From Deltaproteobacteria bacterium (lineage in GTDB: Bacteria > Desulfobacterota > Desulfarculia > Adiutricales > Adiutricaceae), in contig JAITJB010000130.1 in assembly GCA_031279155.1 (NCBI GenBank), positions 1 to 7,766 on the forward strand: 7,766 nt of DNA. The letters run 5' to 3'. A program made the translations under genes and the position numbers. A model generated the notes under the pieces. The model saw only the letters and a program-made list of their open reading frames with translations, did not search any database and was not told where the DNA came from. Below, in pieces: positions 5,429-7,766 of the stretch. Numbering within the stretch: the first letter of the stretch is position 1; every line of letters starts with the position of its first letter.

Positions 5429-5896
5429 ATGTTTGATCGCGACAAAGCCAGGGAATTGATGGTTGCGGCCCTTTTAGAGGCTAAGCTTTCCGCCTCCAAA
5501 GGCGAGGTGCCAGCCGGGGCCGTGGTAGCTGACCTAGATGGTAAGATTATAGCCACCGGACGTAATCGGGTGGTCAGCCTAAATGATCCCACAGCTCACG
5601 CTGAAATCATAGCTATGAGGGAGGCGGCCAAGGTTCTTAACAATTATCGCTTATGCGATTTAATCTTAGTTACTACCCTTGAGCCCTGCCCGATGTGCTT
5701 TATGGCCGCCATCCATGCGCGTATTGCTAAAATATTTTACGGGGCCCCTGAACCTAAGTGGGGAGCCGTCGGCTCATTGTTTGATATGGTTACCTTGCCC
5801 GGTCTAAACCATCGCCCGGAAGTCCAGGGCGGCCTTATGGCCGGCGAGTGCGCTAACCTGATCAGAGAGTTTTTTCAGGCCCGACGAGCGGGCTAG
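5429..5896 (+). CDS. tadA: tRNA-specific adenosine deaminase TadA
   Basis: A 155-residue cytosolic zinc enzyme of the cytidine deaminase fold. TadA converts the wobble adenosine of tRNA-Arg(ACG) to inosine. The zinc and catalytic set is complete: HAE at 57-59 (H57 ligand, E59 proton shuttle) within NDPTAHAEIIAMREAA, and PCPMC at 86-90 (C87 and C90 ligands). The TadA-type middle GAVGSLFD, and the tail GLNHRPEV with IREFFQARR, separate it from guanine or cytosine deaminases. The usual PCxMCAGA reads PCPMCFMAA, a mild variant. Length is normal for TadA. ATG 5429 is preferred over an in-frame GTG at 5390 because AAAAGGA (5416-5422) is 6 nt upstream and the residues before it match nothing. It is 61 bp ahead of the Sel1 gene on the same strand; a shared transcript is possible. 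Confidence 0.95.
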   Translation: MFDRDKARELMVAALLEAKLSASKGEVPAGAVVADLDGKIIATGRNRVVSLNDPTAHAEIIAMREAAKVLNNYRLCDLILVTTLEPCPMCFMAAIHARIAKIFYGAPEPKWGAVGSLFDMVTLPGLNHRPEVQGGLMAGECANLIREFFQARRAG

Positions 5897-5957
5897 CTGC
5901 TCTAGCGGCTAGTCCCCATCTGGTCATGTTGCTGTTGCCTCTCTTAGGGGGTATGAC

Positions 5958-7190
5958 ATGGCTACTTATGAATCTTTAAGTTCTCATGATGTATACTTTA
6001 AAAGAGAATTAATAAACATAGAAATATTTAAAATTATGGCACGGATGGTAAACGAGCCTAAGACTAGTGTTTTAACAAAATACCATCCTATAGGTTTAGA
6101 TATAAATAATAATGAGTTAAAAAGTGATGCATTGCAATATGAAGTTTGTTTATACTCCTTATCATCAATTAACAAAGAAACAGATATAGAACTTACTTTA
6201 TACATACTTAAAGACTTAGCTGACCGCCAATACCTGGCCGCTCTTCGGAGTCTAGGGCTTTTGTACCTTTACGGGGAAATAGTCAAAAAAGATCTCGATT
6301 TAGCCTTGATGTGGTTTAAGAAGGGCGAGCAATCAGGTTCGGTGGAGTGTTTCTTTGAATTAGCTCAGATCTATGATCAGGGTTTAGGCGTTCCGATTGA
6401 CCAAAATTTAGCTGGCCATTACTATCAAAAATCGGCCGAGGCCGGCGATTTTAGAGGTCAGCACCACATGGGCTTAAGGCTGATTTTAGGGGATCCCGTT
6501 AAAGACGACGCCAAGGCCTTTGGTTGGTTTCTCAAAGCGGCTGAACAGAACTTTGGCCCGGCTCAGTACGTGACGGCTGTCTTATACGAAACTGGTACCG
6601 GGACCAAAAAGGATATCCGTGAAGCGGCCCGGCGCTTTGAACAGCTGGCCGAAGGCGGGCTCTTAGAAGCTCAGCTGAGGCTAACCAGCCTTTGCGTCAT
6701 GAACCCCGATATCCCCACCTGGACAGCTAAGGCCCTAAAATGGGCGGAAATTGCCGCCTCTAGCGGTTCTAGCGAAGCTCAGAACACATTGGGCAAGATT
6801 TACGCCCTAGGTTTGGGGGTTCCGGCTGACCCCTTCAAAGCCATGGAACTATTTAAGCAGTCCGCTGAACAGGGCTATGGCCTAGCCATGTTAAATTTGT
6901 TATACATCTACCGCCATGGGTTTTCTGGTTTAGATCCCGACCCCGACCAGGTCGTCAGTTGGGTCATGAAGGGTTATGAGCTAGGCTATCCGCCTTTAAA
7001 GTACGTTTTAGGTTTATTGTACCGTGAAGGCACGGTGCTGGAAAAAAACGAAGAACAAGCCAGGCGTATTTTTAGTGAATTTAGCGACAGCGATAGAGCA
7101 AGTATCCAGCGGCTATTGGCATCTATTATGAAGGAATTTGCCTTCTCTAAGCCGGATCCTATATTTAACAATTTTATTAAAGAAGGCTAG
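5958..7190 (+). CDS. Sel1-repeat (tetratricopeptide-like) protein with a divergent AT-rich N-terminus
   Basis: A 410-residue protein with about eight Sel1-like repeats of roughly 36 residues, starting near residues 90, 128, 165, 200, 237, 272, 308 and 345. Typical units are AQNTLGKIYALGLGVPADPFKA and LAQIYDQGLGVPIDQNLA, followed by a KSAEAG/AAEQ helix end. Such solenoids are protein-interaction scaffolds. No signal peptide or membrane helix is seen, so it is probably cytosolic, and the partner is unknown. The first ~87 residues carry no repeats. Their DNA is about 27% GC (69/260, bases 5961-6220) against 47% in the next 260 bases, which suggests a chimeric or replaced 5' end. The reading frame is continuous across the junction near 6219. 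ATG 5958 is supported by AGGGGG (5946-5951) 6 nt upstream, a strong ribosome site. The last 20 residues are again AT-rich. Confidence 0.88.
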   Translation: MATYESLSSHDVYFKRELINIEIFKIMARMVNEPKTSVLTKYHPIGLDINNNELKSDALQYEVCLYSLSSINKETDIELTLYILKDLADRQYLAALRSLGLLYLYGEIVKKDLDLALMWFKKGEQSGSVECFFELAQIYDQGLGVPIDQNLAGHYYQKSAEAGDFRGQHHMGLRLILGDPVKDDAKAFGWFLKAAEQNFGPAQYVTAVLYETGTGTKKDIREAARRFEQLAEGGLLEAQLRLTSLCVMNPDIPTWTAKALKWAEIAASSGSSEAQNTLGKIYALGLGVPADPFKAMELFKQSAEQGYGLAMLNLLYIYRHGFSGLDPDPDQVVSWVMKGYELGYPPLKYVLGLLYREGTVLEKNEEQARRIFSEFSDSDRASIQRLLASIMKEFAFSKPDPIFNNFIKEG

Positions 7191-7223
7191 TTAAAATCTA
7201 TTAATGTCATTGTTTTCAGTCTA

Positions 7224-7250
7224 ATAGCTGGGGCGCTTTAGCCTAGCTAT
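7224..7250. repeat. Hairpin downstream of the Sel1 gene
   Basis: ATAGCT (7224-7229) pairs with AGCTAT (7245-7250) and GGC (7232-7234) with GCC (7241-7243), 9 pairs with a small internal loop. It is 34 bp past the stop. No T-run follows on the plus strand, so it would be an unusual terminator at best. Confidence 0.35.
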
Positions 7251-7350
7251 AAAAACACAGAAAATCCAGGTTTAAGAACTGAAGTTATCATAATCAGCCT
7301 TTTACTGACTATTTTTTAGGAGTAATGTTTTGAAGCGTTAGTTATGATAT

Positions 7351-7495
7351 ACATTAGAAAAAATCAAATTGCTTGCTGAACTAATTGTAATAAAGCTTAA
7401 TTTGAAAACCTTATGGATTTGGTTCGTATGCTCGTGGTGAAGCTACAGAAGAAAGCGATGTAGATTTTTTGATGGACTATACCGGTCAAAAATAG
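7351..7495 (+). pseudogene. Truncated, frameshifted MntA-type nucleotidyltransferase relic
   Basis: Bases 7351-7416 read TLEKIKLLAELIVIKLNLK TLW, the usual N-terminal helix of small MNT-fold nucleotidyltransferases (antitoxin-type MntA of HepT/MntA pairs). The next frame, 7415-7492, reads GFGSYARGEATEESDVDF and LMDYTGQK before a stop at 7493. GSYARG and SDVDF are the family's active-site motif with the metal-binding Asp pair. The two frames join at TTATGGATTTGG, where the normal LWLFGS would require two more bases, so a 2-nt deletion is the simplest lesion. The start codon is missing (a TGA lies just upstream in frame), and the C-terminal half is gone or full of stops. No HepT/HEPN partner is recognisable nearby. 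It is a clear pseudogene, probably the remains of an acquired toxin-antitoxin module. Confidence 0.75.
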
Positions 7496-7657
7496 CTAGT
7501 TTTTTAGAACATATTGTTATTTGAAAGACAAAGCCATTTATATTTTAAATTATGATTAAATATAGCCTTCTTGATGGCTCGTAAGATAGTATTTTCCTAA
7601 TGTCTTTTTTTTGCGAGATTTATCTTTAATAACTACGGTATTATATAAACTTTCTTA

Positions 7658-7766
7658 ATGATAAAAGTACAGAAATTAAGCGAGCTCAGTCCGGAGCGCC
7701 TAAAGGATATCATGACCCGAAGCGCTGTGGACTTAAGCCAGGTGGCCCTGGAGACCAGGCATATCC
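7658..7766 (+). CDS. hisD: Probable histidinol dehydrogenase, N-terminus only (cut by window end)
   Basis: The first 36 codons of a gene that continues beyond the window. The peptide MIKVQKLSELSPERLKDI, followed by MTRSAVDLSQVALETRHI, resembles the N-terminal region of HisD, in which a loosely conserved start leads to an R-S/P-x-x-D motif and then a helix before the VRxxGDxAL segment. That diagnostic segment would lie just outside. HisD oxidises L-histidinol to L-histidine with two NAD+ and zinc, in the cytosol. ATG 7658 has no Shine-Dalgarno sequence; the internal ATG at 7712 has AAAGGA 5 nt upstream and is an alternative, but it would drop 18 residues expected in the family. There is no visible his operon in the window. 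Confidence 0.55.
   Translation, partial: MIKVQKLSELSPERLKDIMTRSAVDLSQVALETRHI

Larger units (their letters stand above)
7191..7657. other. Gene-poor interval between the Sel1 gene and hisD
   Basis: This 467-bp AT-rich interval has a hairpin at 7224-7250 and a nucleotidyltransferase relic at 7351-7495, both listed separately. From 7496 to 7657 I see only AT-rich sequence with a possible -10-like TATTAT near 7640 before hisD and no matching -35 element. Confidence 0.45.

Overview
The window looks like bacterial chromosome with moderate GC genes (about 45-53% in the conserved genes) separated by unusually long, AT-rich, gene-poor stretches. Intact or partial genes cover only about two thirds of it. 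Recognisable genes are a Mrp/ApbC-type Fe-S carrier ATPase, a V4R-domain protein beside a diguanylate cyclase, the tRNA adenosine deaminase tadA, a Sel1-repeat protein, and the start of what is probably hisD. This mix, the V4R plus cyclase pair and the TTG start would suit a Desulfobacterota (Deltaproteobacteria)-like lineage, possibly with an eroding genome, but the assignment is an inference from style and not proven.

Layout. 1-190: C-terminal tail of an unidentified plus-strand gene with an Ala/Pro linker and a coiled coil, followed by a weak terminator-like hairpin. 252-1061: Mrp ATPase (+). 1077-1931: an AT-rich orphan gene (+) that appears to hold an internal duplication. 1932-2381: no intact gene, two perfect small hairpins and possible decayed coding sequence. 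2382-3494 and 3689-4216 (both minus strand): diguanylate cyclase downstream of a V4R-domain protein, probably one sensory unit. 4217-5428: about 1.2 kb without a convincing gene but rich in inverted repeats, including one good sigma70-like promoter with a 13-bp palindrome in its spacer. 5429-5896: tadA (+). 5958-7190: Sel1-repeat protein (+) whose first ~87 codons have a very different base composition from the rest. 7191-7657: non-coding, with a frameshifted, truncated MntA-type nucleotidyltransferase relic at 7351-7495. 7658-7766: first 36 codons of a probable hisD, cut by the window end.

How the genes may work together. The only clear functional unit is the V4R protein and the cyclase: a small-molecule or redox-sensing domain placed next to a soluble, HAMP-like diguanylate cyclase with intact catalytic (GGEEF) and inhibitory (RxxD) sites. 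Mrp, TadA and HisD are housekeeping genes that serve Fe-S assembly, wobble inosine formation and histidine synthesis; their proximity does not imply a shared pathway. The AT-rich orphan, the AT-rich 5' end of the Sel1 gene and the MntA relic suggest that foreign or fast-evolving DNA has been inserted and is decaying between the conserved genes. I see no CRISPR array, rRNA, tRNA or complete insertion sequence.
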